From an uncultured Prevotella sp. (GTDB taxonomy: Bacteria; Bacteroidota; Bacteroidia; Bacteroidales; Bacteroidaceae): a DNA stretch of 37,730 nucleotides. Of the stretch, positions 7,790-14,887 are shown in pieces. Below the pieces are notes generated by a model. It did no database searches. It was not told the DNA's origin and saw nothing but the letters and a program-made list of their open reading frames with translations. Location of the stretch: NCBI GenBank assembly GCA_900540375.1, contig UQFS01000035.1:1-37730 (forward strand), read 5' to 3'. The first letter of the stretch is position 1; every line of letters starts with the position of its first letter. The position numbers and the translations under genes are program-made.

Positions 7790-7797
7790 CAAAGTTA
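7790..7797 (-). promoter_or_regulatory. -7 box of the dxs fragment
   Basis: On the minus strand TAACTTTG (7797-7790) matches TAnnTTTG and stands 16 bases before the dxs-like ATG at 7773. If active it would transcribe antisense to the beta-propeller remnant. Confidence 0.5.
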
Positions 7798-7928
7798 CAA
7801 CATTCCCCCTCATCCGTCGTATATCCCGATTGCGGCTTTTCTAACCAATATCATGGAATCAGAAGACTGTAATTTTGTGTATTTTGGAAAAAATTCATCC
7901 TATAAGCAATTAATTGGAATTTTCTTCG

Positions 7929-7936
7929 TAAGTTTG
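7929..7936 (+). promoter_or_regulatory. -7 box of the rhodanese gene
   Basis: TAAGTTTG matches TAnnTTTG, 21 bases before the ATG at 7958. A second match, TAATTTTG at 7870-7877, lies further upstream. Both fall inside a long plus-strand reading frame and support starting the rhodanese gene at 7958 instead. Confidence 0.55.
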
Positions 7937-7957
7937 TACCAGAAATATCATATCAAC

Positions 7958-8332
7958 ATGAAGAAGTTATTATCTCTATTGCTCGGAGTTTTGGGCTTTG
8001 CATCCTGTTGCAATGCCCAACAGGATTCGATAAAAACGGTGTCAGCTACGAAGTTTGCTCAAATCATCCAAGCTGATACTGTCGTCGTGGTTGATGTCAG
8101 AACAACAGAAGAATACAATGCCGGTCACATCGAAGGTGCGAGAAACATTGATGTACTGGAGGACAGCTTTCAGGCTGAGGCGGTAGCCGCTCTCCCTAAG
8201 GACAAGACAGTAGCCGTGTATTGTCGCTCGGGAAAGCGAAGCCTAAAGGCAGCGGGCATTCTTGCAAAGGCCGGTTATCATGTTATCAATCTGCGAGGTG
8301 GATGGCTGGAATGGACAGAGGCCAAGCACTGA
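7958..8332 (+). CDS. Rhodanese-domain lipoprotein
   Basis: This 124-residue protein has a lipoprotein signal peptide (MKKLLSLLLGVLGFASC, lipobox Cys17). A single rhodanese domain follows, with VVVDVRTTEEYNAGHIEGARN and the active-site loop AVYCRSGKRS, whose Cys is the expected sulfur carrier. It ends with GGWLEW. Rhodanese domains move sulfane sulfur from donors such as thiosulfate to acceptors; the location implied here is the periplasmic face of a membrane. The start is set at 7958 by the signal peptide and the promoter at 7929. An in-frame upstream extension of 183 codons belongs to the broken beta-propeller gene. A strong hairpin at 8391-8423 follows. Confidence 0.9.
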   Translation: MKKLLSLLLGVLGFASCCNAQQDSIKTVSATKFAQIIQADTVVVVDVRTTEEYNAGHIEGARNIDVLEDSFQAEAVAALPKDKTVAVYCRSGKRSLKAAGILAKAGYHVINLRGGWLEWTEAKH

Positions 8333-8390
8333 GAGTTAGCTAAGCAACATTATTGCGTCGATCTCGAAATCTATTTATTTCATCAGAGGA

Positions 8391-8423
8391 TGATGTAGAG
8401 GTATAAAAAACGCCTCTACATCA
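8391..8423. terminator. Hairpin after the rhodanese gene
   Basis: TGATGTAGAGG (8391-8401) and CCTCTACATCA (8413-8423) form a perfect 11-bp stem around an 11-base A-rich loop. It lies between the plus-strand rhodanese gene and the minus-strand dehydrogenase fragment, as expected for a shared terminator. There is no long T-run on the plus strand, so termination strength is uncertain. Confidence 0.6.
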
Positions 8424-8443
8424 AAGCCGGGTAAACCGCAATC

Positions 8444-8690
8444 TTATAGAAAGTGGATGACGCTGGCATCGAACGACAGGGTGTCAGCGATACCGGTATA
8501 CATCATCATCTCGCTGAGCTGCTCATTCATCTTGCGCACTTTCTTCACCACGCCGTCCTTGCCTTCTTTCAGCAACGGGGCGAGGATGCCACGCCCCACT
8601 GCCACAGCGTTGGCACCGAGTGCCATTGCCTTGTAGGCGTCGTAGCCGGTGTCTATACCACAGTCGACAAAGTAGGTAAGATCACTGTTA
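8444..8690 (-). pseudogene. 3' fragment of an FMN-dependent alpha-hydroxy-acid dehydrogenase
   Basis: The frame reads YFVDCGIDTGYDAYKAMALG, then ANAVAVGRGILAPLLKEGKD and GVVKKVRKMNEQLSEMMMYTG, and ends TLSFDASVIHFL. This is the C-terminal part of the FMN_dh (lactate oxidase/dehydrogenase-like) family, including the Asp-Gly/Cys-Gly phosphate-binding strand and the GRG loop. Only about 80 of the usual 350-400 residues remain. The N-terminal half with the catalytic His and most FMN contacts is absent, and sequence beyond 8690 has no family character. It cannot be an active enzyme. Confidence 0.7.
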
Positions 8691-8794
8691 TCAAGGAGGA
8701 AATATGGAAAAAAAGTCTTGCCTTTGCATAAATTCCATGAGCGGCAGGGCGAAAGCACACACGTGTCGACATGATGATAATGACATAAGAAACG

Positions 8795-9715
8795 ATGAAG
8801 AAAACGCAATCGATATCTATTTTCCAGCGTCCGCTGTGGGTAGCCGTCTTTGCTCTGACAGCAGCCATCGCGTGGGGCTTTGCCTATCCGCTCATCAAGT
8901 TAGGCTATGCCGAATTTCAGATTACGCCGGCGATGACGGGCAGCAAGATGCTCTTTGCCGGTGTGAGATTCTGCATAGCGGGACTGATCATTCTGGCTAT
9001 GGCGAAACTCGGACATAAGGACTTCCATGTCAGAAGCGGCATCGACTGGTGGTATCTTCTGCTCTTTTGCCTTGTCAACACCACCCTTCATTATGCCTTC
9101 TTCTATATAGGCCTCTCGCATAGTGAAGGTTCGCGTGCCGCTATTCTCAATTCGCTCAGTGTGTTCTCCGTGGTGATCATGGCTTGTATGTTTTTCAAGA
9201 GCGACCGTATGACACCCAACAAGATTGTCGGTTGCGTGATGGGCTTTGCCGGCATCCTCTCGCTGAACTTAGGAGGCGCGGATAGTGGGCGCTTCACGTG
9301 GCTGGGTGACGGCATGATCATTCTCAATGCCCTCTGCGGTGCCACCGCCTCGCTGCTCACCCGTGGGCTCGGCAAGCGCGTCAACGTGTTTGTCGGGACG
9401 GGCTACAGTCTGGCTATCGGTGGCGTGATCCTCGTAGGCTTCGGCCTGCTCTTCGGCGGTACGTTGCCCCGCATCACAGCATTGGGAAGCCTTTGGTTGT
9501 TGCTGCTCATCGGTATCAGCACCGTAGGCTTCTCGCTCTATAACAAGTTGCTCACGTGCAATCCCGTCGGCAAGATAGCTATCTACAATTCACTGATCCC
9601 CGTAGTCGGTGCTGTCAGCTCATGTCTCTGCCTGCATGAGACGTTTTATTGGAAATATGTGCTGGCCGGAGCTTTGGCGACAGCCGGAATCTATATCATC
9701 AATAAGGGAAAGTAG
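8795..9715 (+). CDS. EamA-family (DMT superfamily) transporter
   Basis: This 306-residue inner-membrane protein has about ten hydrophobic segments in two five-helix repeats, as in EamA carriers. The first repeat opens AIAWGFAYPLIKLG and includes MLFAGVRFCIAGLII and HYAFFYIGLSHSEGSRAAIL. The second has ALCGATASLLTRGL, ISTVGFSLYNKLLTCNPVGK and IAIYNSLIPVVGAVSS, and ends ALATAGIYIINKGK. These carriers export or import small metabolites such as amino acids; the substrate cannot be read from sequence. The gene starts beyond the end of the truncated dehydrogenase, with no obvious TAnnTTTG box, and appears intact within an otherwise decayed region. Confidence 0.85.
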   Translation: MKKTQSISIFQRPLWVAVFALTAAIAWGFAYPLIKLGYAEFQITPAMTGSKMLFAGVRFCIAGLIILAMAKLGHKDFHVRSGIDWWYLLLFCLVNTTLHYAFFYIGLSHSEGSRAAILNSLSVFSVVIMACMFFKSDRMTPNKIVGCVMGFAGILSLNLGGADSGRFTWLGDGMIILNALCGATASLLTRGLGKRVNVFVGTGYSLAIGGVILVGFGLLFGGTLPRITALGSLWLLLLIGISTVGFSLYNKLLTCNPVGKIAIYNSLIPVVGAVSSCLCLHETFYWKYVLAGALATAGIYIINKGK

Positions 9716-9733
9716 AGAGACTTCATGGATTTT

Positions 9734-9761
9734 ATCATTCGTATGAATGTTCATGAATGAT
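9734..9761. terminator. Weak hairpin after the EamA gene
   Basis: ATCATTC (9734-9740) pairs with GAATGAT (9755-9761) around a 14-base loop, which itself contains short complementary bases. It lies between converging EamA and chrA-remnant sequences. The stem is AT-rich and has no T-run, so this is a tentative call. Confidence 0.35.
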
Positions 9762-9775
9762 GGTCTAATACACGA

Positions 9776-10120
9776 CTAATCCCACGACCCCGCAAGCATG
9801 GCCAAGATGGGGTGGTCTTTGTAGCGCAGTGTAGCGAAGAAGACGGTCACGCACAGGGCGATGCTCATAATGAAATAAGGTATGCTTTGTGCCGGTGTGC
9901 CGAAGTTCTCCTTGTTCATCAGCAGCAGGGCAGCGGCAGCGATGAGTCCGATGATAGCCGGACGCAGTGCGGCAAAGACATTCTTCACCCAAGGCGCGTC
10001 TTTATGGGTGAGCAGATAATGGCTGATGCTGATCATCAGGATAAACGACGGCCACATGATGCTCAGCGAGGCAAGCACTGAGCCGAGCACAGTAGCCCAA
10101 ACGTTGCATGATGACATGTT
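9776..10120 (-). pseudogene. chrA: 3' fragment of a chromate-transporter-family gene
   Basis: The frame reads VWATVLGSVLASLSIMWPSF, HKDAPWVKNVFAALRPAIIG, LIAAAALLLMNKENFG and HPILAMLAGS. This is the C-terminal half of a ChrA/chromate_transp domain, with its PSF and LRPAxxGLIAAAAL motifs. Short Bacteroidetes ChrA proteins are about 180-200 residues and usually occur as adjacent pairs. Here only about 110 residues remain and neither the N-terminal part nor a partner gene is present. The first in-frame ATGs have no family-like sequence behind them, so this is treated as a remnant. Confidence 0.65.
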
Positions 10121-10179
10121 AAATGTTGCACATAGTGGACTTATAGGCACTGGATGAAACATCATTCCAAGGTTTTTCG

Positions 10180-10187
10180 TATCTTTG
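10180..10187 (+). promoter_or_regulatory. -7 box of the HTCS regulator gene
   Basis: TATCTTTG matches TAnnTTTG, 42 bases before the ATG at 10230. It covers an alternative in-frame TTG at 10185, which is therefore not the start. Confidence 0.6.
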
Positions 10188-10229
10188 CAAGCGTTATCAA
10201 CCTCTTACAAGACTAAAGCCCGATCGAAG

Positions 10230-13200
10230 ATGAGACGTTTTATACTGATATGTTTATTGCTGTTCTTCGCAGGAAGTCTGCCGAAGTGTACGTCTTTATG
10301 TGCTTACGGCAATCCGGAGCAGACGGCAAAACTCGATTTGAAGTTAGGCGGAGTACTATATACCGGCAAGCAACTCTCCAGCAGTGCCGTCAAGGCAGTG
10401 TGCCAGGACCGTTATGGTTTTGTGTGGATAGGAACCGACTATGGACTCAACCGTTTCGACGGATATAGCTTCTCACTCTATCAGCATCATCGCAACGACA
10501 GCCACAGCATTGGCAGTAATGAGATCTGTGATATGCTGAGTGACCGCAAAGGCAGATTGTGGGTGGGCACCAACAAAAATCTGTCGCGCTATGACATCAC
10601 GACCAACCGCTTCGACAATGTCCCCTTTCCAAAGAATATCCAACCGAGAGTCTCTGATTTGGTGGAAGCAAAGAATGGCGATATTTACATAGCCACTTCG
10701 GGTTATGGTGTCTTTGTGATTCGCAACGGCAGCGAAAAAATAGAAGAAGCCATACGAATCAACCGTCTTACCAATGACAAGATGCTGGGACAACTCTGTT
10801 TTGACCATCAAGGAAACCTATGGATGACAGGTAAAGACAATGTCTTCTATCGCATTGCCATGAGGCAGGGACGCATTGTGGGACTGAACCGATGGAAACT
10901 ACCTCCTGGCGATGTTTTGCAATTCGTGGTCTGCCATGATGGGACGGTCTTACTGGTTTTCAAGAATGCATTGTTAGCTAATCGTGGGAATAGCTTTGTA
11001 GCTTCCGATTACAAAATCTCGCCGCAAATGTTACAGACAGGCTTGTCTTGTGCCAAAGAGTCGCCTTCGGGACAGCTGTTTGTTGGTACTGAGCGAGGAC
11101 TCTATCGCGTGCATCGTGGTGCGGCACCTGAACCGGTGAATTATGTTCATGATCGCTTTGATCTCCGTTTAGCGCCCGTTCATGCCTTGGACTTCGACAA
11201 GTATGGCAATTTATGGGCACGCTGCTTCCGGATCGGCCTGTTGCTGCTCAACGACCATCCTCTGCCGTTTCAGATATGGTCGTTCACCGCTCAGAATCCT
11301 GTGTATGATGTCGCATTGTCCTCCGTAGCGGCTACCGATGATGGCGGGATGTGGTGCACGGCATGGGGTAATGGCCTGTTCCATTTCAATCATTACGGTA
11401 TTGTTACGCAACACGTAGGCGGTATTTCTGACGCGAATGTTGTCTGTCACGGTCGAGACGGCCGCTACTGGGTAGGTCGCACCGATGGTCTTTATGAGTT
11501 GAATCCTGTGATGGGTAGCCTCTCCCTTGTCTTAAAGTGTGCAGGATTTAAAGGAGTGATGTGTGATAACGGCTTGGGCACCATCCTCTTCTCCATACAA
11601 GGGCAAGGGGTAATGAGCTATAATACGCGTACGAAAGCTTGCCGTCTCTACCGCTCCACCGACAAAGGCTCCTTGGGCCACTTGTGCAACGACTGGGTCA
11701 CCGCTATGACAGTAGATCGCAACCAATGCTTATGGATAGCGACAACGAGCGGAGTGAGTTGTCTTGACTTGCGAACAGGCAGTTTCCATCCCTTTGGCTG
11801 GGACGCGCTGTTGTCGGGGCAAGTCACGGAGTGCTTGTGTGTGACGCCCGATGACGACATCGTAATTGGCACTGAGTCGGGACTCTATCTCTACGACCGT
11901 CGCTCCCGCCGTGTGAAGCTCTTCCCCGGTAGTGAGATGTTGGCGGATCAAAAGATCTGCAGTGTGCAGAGCGACATGTGGGGCGACCTGTGGGTGAGCA
12001 CCCCGGCGGGACTGTGGCAATACGATCACCATACCCGCCGCTTCATCTCCTACGGCACCGGCTATGGCCAGATCACGGGCGAATATCTCGGTAATGTGTC
12101 GTTCCGCTCTGCTGACGGCATGATCGGTTTTGGTTTTGACGGTGGCGTGACCGTGTTCTATCCTCAGTCAGTGAAAAAGATACAGAACCGGCAGGGTCGT
12201 GTGTGGCTGACGGGAGCCGTGATCGACGACCTTTGGCAGTTGCCACAAAGCGGACAGATAGATATGTATCCCCGCAACCACACGCTGACACTGACGTTTT
12301 CGCTGCTCGACTATCGTGATGCTGCCAGTGTGATCTATGAATATCGCATCAAGGATGGACCTTGGCATGCCAACGCGACGGGCGACAACACCATCCGATT
12401 CAACAGCCTCGGTACAGGTACCTATCCCATCGAGGTGCGAGCTGTCTATGGCGGACGCTCCATCACCGGTGTTTGCAAAATTAAGGTGGTGGTGCATGCG
12501 CCTTGGTATGCCAGTACGTGGGCTTTCTTGGTTTATCTGTTGTTGCTCTGCTTACTGGGTTATTATCTCTGGCATCTCTATTGGCATCGCAAGCAGCACC
12601 AGTTCGATGAGGCCAAGATGCGGTTCCTCATCAACGCCATGCACGACGTGCGCTCACCGCTGACTCTGATTGTCAATCCGCTGCATGACCTGTTGTCATC
12701 AGAGACAGATCCCTCAAAACTCAGTTTGCTACAAGTCATCGACCGCAACACGAAACGTATCTGCCAACTCGTGAATCAGATCCTCGACAAACGCAAACTC
12801 GACATGCACGCTTTGCAGATCCATTGTCAGCGGACGAGTCTCATCAAGTTGATCACCGGCACCTGCAAGCTCTATGATTATGAGGCGCAGCAACGTGGCA
12901 TTCACTTTGCCTTCGAGCATGACTATGATGTGATGGCTTGGGTCGATCGGATGAACATCGATAAGGTGATTGGTAATCTGTTGAGCAACGCTTTTAAATA
13001 TACTGAAGATGGTGGCGAAATCAAGATCGCGCTGTCGTCAACAGATTCCAAGGCAGTCATCCGGGTGATGGACAATGGTGTAGGCGTGGGCGATGAGGAG
13101 ACGGCCAAGCATCTCTTTGATCGTTTCAACCAAGGGATGAACAAAGCCAATTTGAAAATACAAGGTACCGGCATCGGACTGGATCTCTGCCGCTCTGTCG

Positions 13201-14135
13201 TAGCCTTGCATCATGGCACGATAGAGGCATCCAACCGCAAGGACGTGGCGCATGGTGCTTGTTTCACGGTGAAGCTGCCACTCGGGAAAGACCATCTCAA
13301 GACGGAAGAGATCATAGATGAAAAGACTGAAAAAGAGAAAGCGGTTGTCGGTGCTCCACGTCCCAAGAGCAATGTACAGGTGCTGTTGGTCGACGACGAC
13401 GAGGAACTGACACATTATGTCGCCATAGAAATGGGTGATGAATATCGTGTCTCGGTGGCAGGAAATGGACGTGAGGCGTTAAAGAAATTGCTGATGATGC
13501 CCGACCATTACGACATTGTAGTCAGCGACATCTCTATGCCCGAAATGGATGGTATCACGCTGTTGGAGCGTATCAAGGAGAATCCTCATCTGAGAGCATT
13601 GCCCGTCATCCTGCTCTCTTCCAAGAGCGCCGTTGACGACCGTGTCACGGGCTTGCGCCATGGTGCTGACGCTTATCTCTCCAAACCGTTTAACATGGAA
13701 GAATTGCGGCTGACGATCGACAATCTGATCAGCACATTGCGACGTGTCAAAGGCAAGGCGACGACAGAGCCACAGATCGACAAGATGATCGGGCAGGAAG
13801 AGGTAAAGGGCAACAACGAAGTATTGATGGAGCGTATCGTCAACTGCATCCATGAACATCTCTCTGATCCTGACTATAATGTCGAGACGTTGGCAGATGA
13901 GATTGGACTTAGCCGTGCCCAACTCCATCGCAAGATGAAGGAGATGACAGGTATAGCCACAGGCAAGTTCATCCGCGACATGCGTATGAAGGAGGCTGTC
14001 CACTTGCTCGAGTTGGGCACTATCAACATTTCGCAAATCGCGTATCGTGTTGGCTTCAATGACCAGAACCATTTCTCGCAGGTCTTCAAACGGTATTATG
14101 GGGTGTCGCCGAAAGAGTATAGGGAAGGGAAATAG
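10230..14135 (+). CDS. Hybrid two-component system (HTCS) regulator of the adjacent PUL
   Basis: This 1301-residue one-protein sensor-regulator spans the inner membrane. A signal peptide (MRRFILICLLLFFAGSL) is followed by a periplasmic two-propeller sensor with many Reg_prop repeats (for example DRYGFVWIGTDYGLNRFDG). Then come a Y_Y_Y domain (about 680-755) and one membrane helix (about 762-785). The cytoplasmic part has HisKA with phospho-acceptor His805 (NAMHDVRSPLTLI), a HATPase with N-box near 909 and GTGIGLDLC near 979, a receiver with Asp1100 (VVSDISMPEMDG), and a C-terminal AraC-type HTH (about 1197-1301). In Bacteroidetes such proteins bind an oligosaccharide in the periplasm and activate the neighbouring SusC/D operon. 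The ordered parts look complete. The likely target is the half-site cluster at 14724-14801. Confidence 0.95.
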   Translation: MRRFILICLLLFFAGSLPKCTSLCAYGNPEQTAKLDLKLGGVLYTGKQLSSSAVKAVCQDRYGFVWIGTDYGLNRFDGYSFSLYQHHRNDSHSIGSNEICDMLSDRKGRLWVGTNKNLSRYDITTNRFDNVPFPKNIQPRVSDLVEAKNGDIYIATSGYGVFVIRNGSEKIEEAIRINRLTNDKMLGQLCFDHQGNLWMTGKDNVFYRIAMRQGRIVGLNRWKLPPGDVLQFVVCHDGTVLLVFKNALLANRGNSFVASDYKISPQMLQTGLSCAKESPSGQLFVGTERGLYRVHRGAAPEPVNYVHDRFDLRLAPVHALDFDKYGNLWARCFRIGLLLLNDHPLPFQIWSFTAQNPVYDVALSSVAATDDGGMWCTAWGNGLFHFNHYGIVTQHVGGISDANVVCHGRDGRYWVGRTDGLYELNPVMGSLSLVLKCAGFKGVMCDNGLGTILFSIQGQGVMSYNTRTKACRLYRSTDKGSLGHLCNDWVTAMTVDRNQCLWIATTSGVSCLDLRTGSFHPFGWDALLSGQVTECLCVTPDDDIVIGTESGLYLYDRRSRRVKLFPGSEMLADQKICSVQSDMWGDLWVSTPAGLWQYDHHTRRFISYGTGYGQITGEYLGNVSFRSADGMIGFGFDGGVTVFYPQSVKKIQNRQGRVWLTGAVIDDLWQLPQSGQIDMYPRNHTLTLTFSLLDYRDAASVIYEYRIKDGPWHANATGDNTIRFNSLGTGTYPIEVRAVYGGRSITGVCKIKVVVHAPWYASTWAFLVYLLLLCLLGYYLWHLYWHRKQHQFDEAKMRFLINAMHDVRSPLTLIVNPLHDLLSSETDPSKLSLLQVIDRNTKRICQLVNQILDKRKLDMHALQIHCQRTSLIKLITGTCKLYDYEAQQRGIHFAFEHDYDVMAWVDRMNIDKVIGNLLSNAFKYTEDGGEIKIALSSTDSKAVIRVMDNGVGVGDEETAKHLFDRFNQGMNKANLKIQGTGIGLDLCRSVVALHHGTIEASNRKDVAHGACFTVKLPLGKDHLKTEEIIDEKTEKEKAVVGAPRPKSNVQVLLVDDDEELTHYVAIEMGDEYRVSVAGNGREALKKLLMMPDHYDIVVSDISMPEMDGITLLERIKENPHLRALPVILLSSKSAVDDRVTGLRHGADAYLSKPFNMEELRLTIDNLISTLRRVKGKATTEPQIDKMIGQEEVKGNNEVLMERIVNCIHEHLSDPDYNVETLADEIGLSRAQLHRKMKEMTGIATGKFIRDMRMKEAVHLLELGTINISQIAYRVGFNDQNHFSQVFKRYYGVSPKEYREGK

Positions 14136-14172
14136 GAATAAGGCCCTTTCCTAACTCAGGCCCTTCCCTAAC

Positions 14173-14188
14173 CCTCCCCAAGGGGAGG
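14173..14188. terminator. Hairpin after the HTCS gene
   Basis: CCTCCCC (14173-14179) pairs with GGGGAGG (14182-14188) across AA, 37 bases after the HTCS stop. It sits within a CCCTTCCCTAACCCTCCCC phrase, which resembles a short interspersed sequence often seen in Bacteroidetes intergenic regions. It may be a terminator, a small repeat, or both. Confidence 0.5.
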
Positions 14189-14330
14189 AAATGAGAATAC
14201 CAAGCATATGAGACTGCGAAAAAGGGATCTTTGCGATTCCACATGAGTACTTTTTAAGAAGATTATTCTAATTTCTATGAGTCATGTAAGCTGGTATATT
14301 GTTTTACAAAACACTGTTCGGATCCACTTG

Positions 14331-14543
14331 CAATCTAGAGAGAAGAAAAAGGCGTCATAGTTTTCCAAGCAAGAAATAGCAGCAACTTTTCACTGCCTTT
14401 ACTGTTGTCACGAGCACAAAAAGGTACTTTGATGGTGTCATTTCGGTAGAATGACAAGGTCAGAAAGGTGAGATGACATGGTCAAAAAGGTTAGTTGATA
14501 GCATCAAAGTACCTTTTTGACCAAAAATTCTCTAGAGAATTTT
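14331..14543 (+). repeat. Structured intergenic repeat, copy B
   Basis: This copy starts with CAATCTAGAGAG (14331-14342) and ends with a perfect 20-bp palindrome, AAAATTCTCTAGAGAATTTT (14524-14543). Inside, AAAAAGGTACTTTGATG (14418-14434) and its exact reverse complement CATCAAAGTACCTTTTT (14502-14518) form a 17-bp inverted repeat. The loop between them carries AAAGGTGAGATGA and GGTCAAAAAGG. The same modules occur inverted at 4520-4718. The 14.1-14.9 kb gap holds this repeat, the operator candidate and a promoter, but no gene. Confidence 0.65.
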
Positions 14544-14723
14544 GTGTGAAAAAGCTGCTCTGATCATAGCAGAAAACGTCTGTATTTATAACGTTTTGAT
14601 TATCAGTAAGATATAAAAAGACTCGATTTTTCGCGAAATTCAGCGTAAAGTAGGTCTTCGTGGAAAAGAATCGATTCTCAAGACCCGTTTTCTATCAGTT
14701 TATATAACAAAACTCTTTCTCTT

Positions 14724-14801
14724 GTGTAACATCCGAATGTTACACCTCGTATAATAGTCTAATTTTAAGCTCGGTGCAACAAGCGTCAATGTCTGTTGCA
14801 A
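14724..14801. promoter_or_regulatory. Four-half-site operator candidate for the HTCS regulator
   Basis: Two consecutive inverted repeats share one half-site, GTGYAACA. The first is GTGTAACAT-CCGA-ATGTTACAC (14724-14745, perfect 9-bp arms). The second is GTGCAACA (14774-14781) with TGTTGCAA (14794-14801). The centres are about 53 bases apart, close to five helical turns, and the last half-site ends 32 bases before the -7 box. Position and symmetry suit a dimeric AraC-type activator such as the HTCS protein encoded just upstream. That pairing is inference. Confidence 0.5.
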
Positions 14802-14833
14802 CATATAATAGGTTTATTCTACAACGTATTGAT

Positions 14834-14841
14834 TAATTTTG
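14834..14841 (+). promoter_or_regulatory. -7 box of the PUL operon
   Basis: TAATTTTG matches TAnnTTTG, 46 bases before the first SusC ATG at 14888. The -33 region (TTTA near 14813) is poor, consistent with a promoter that needs an activator. Confidence 0.6.
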
Positions 14842-14887
14842 TGGCTGAAAAGCTAAAATTAACATAATCAATCTAATCGTAGACCAA

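Noticed and set aside
7409..8332. One 307-residue plus-strand reading frame ending in the rhodanese domain
   Set aside because: The first 183 codons are propeller remnant, junk and two promoter-like boxes; the true gene starts at 7958 with a lipoprotein signal peptide.
10185..10229. TTG start at 10185 for the HTCS gene
   Set aside because: It lies on the -7 box; the ATG at 10230 begins a normal signal peptide.
4707..14342. A composite transposon bounded by the two structured repeats
   Set aside because: No transposase, integrase or target-site duplication was seen; the inverted copies are too diverged and internal genes too ordinary to support it.
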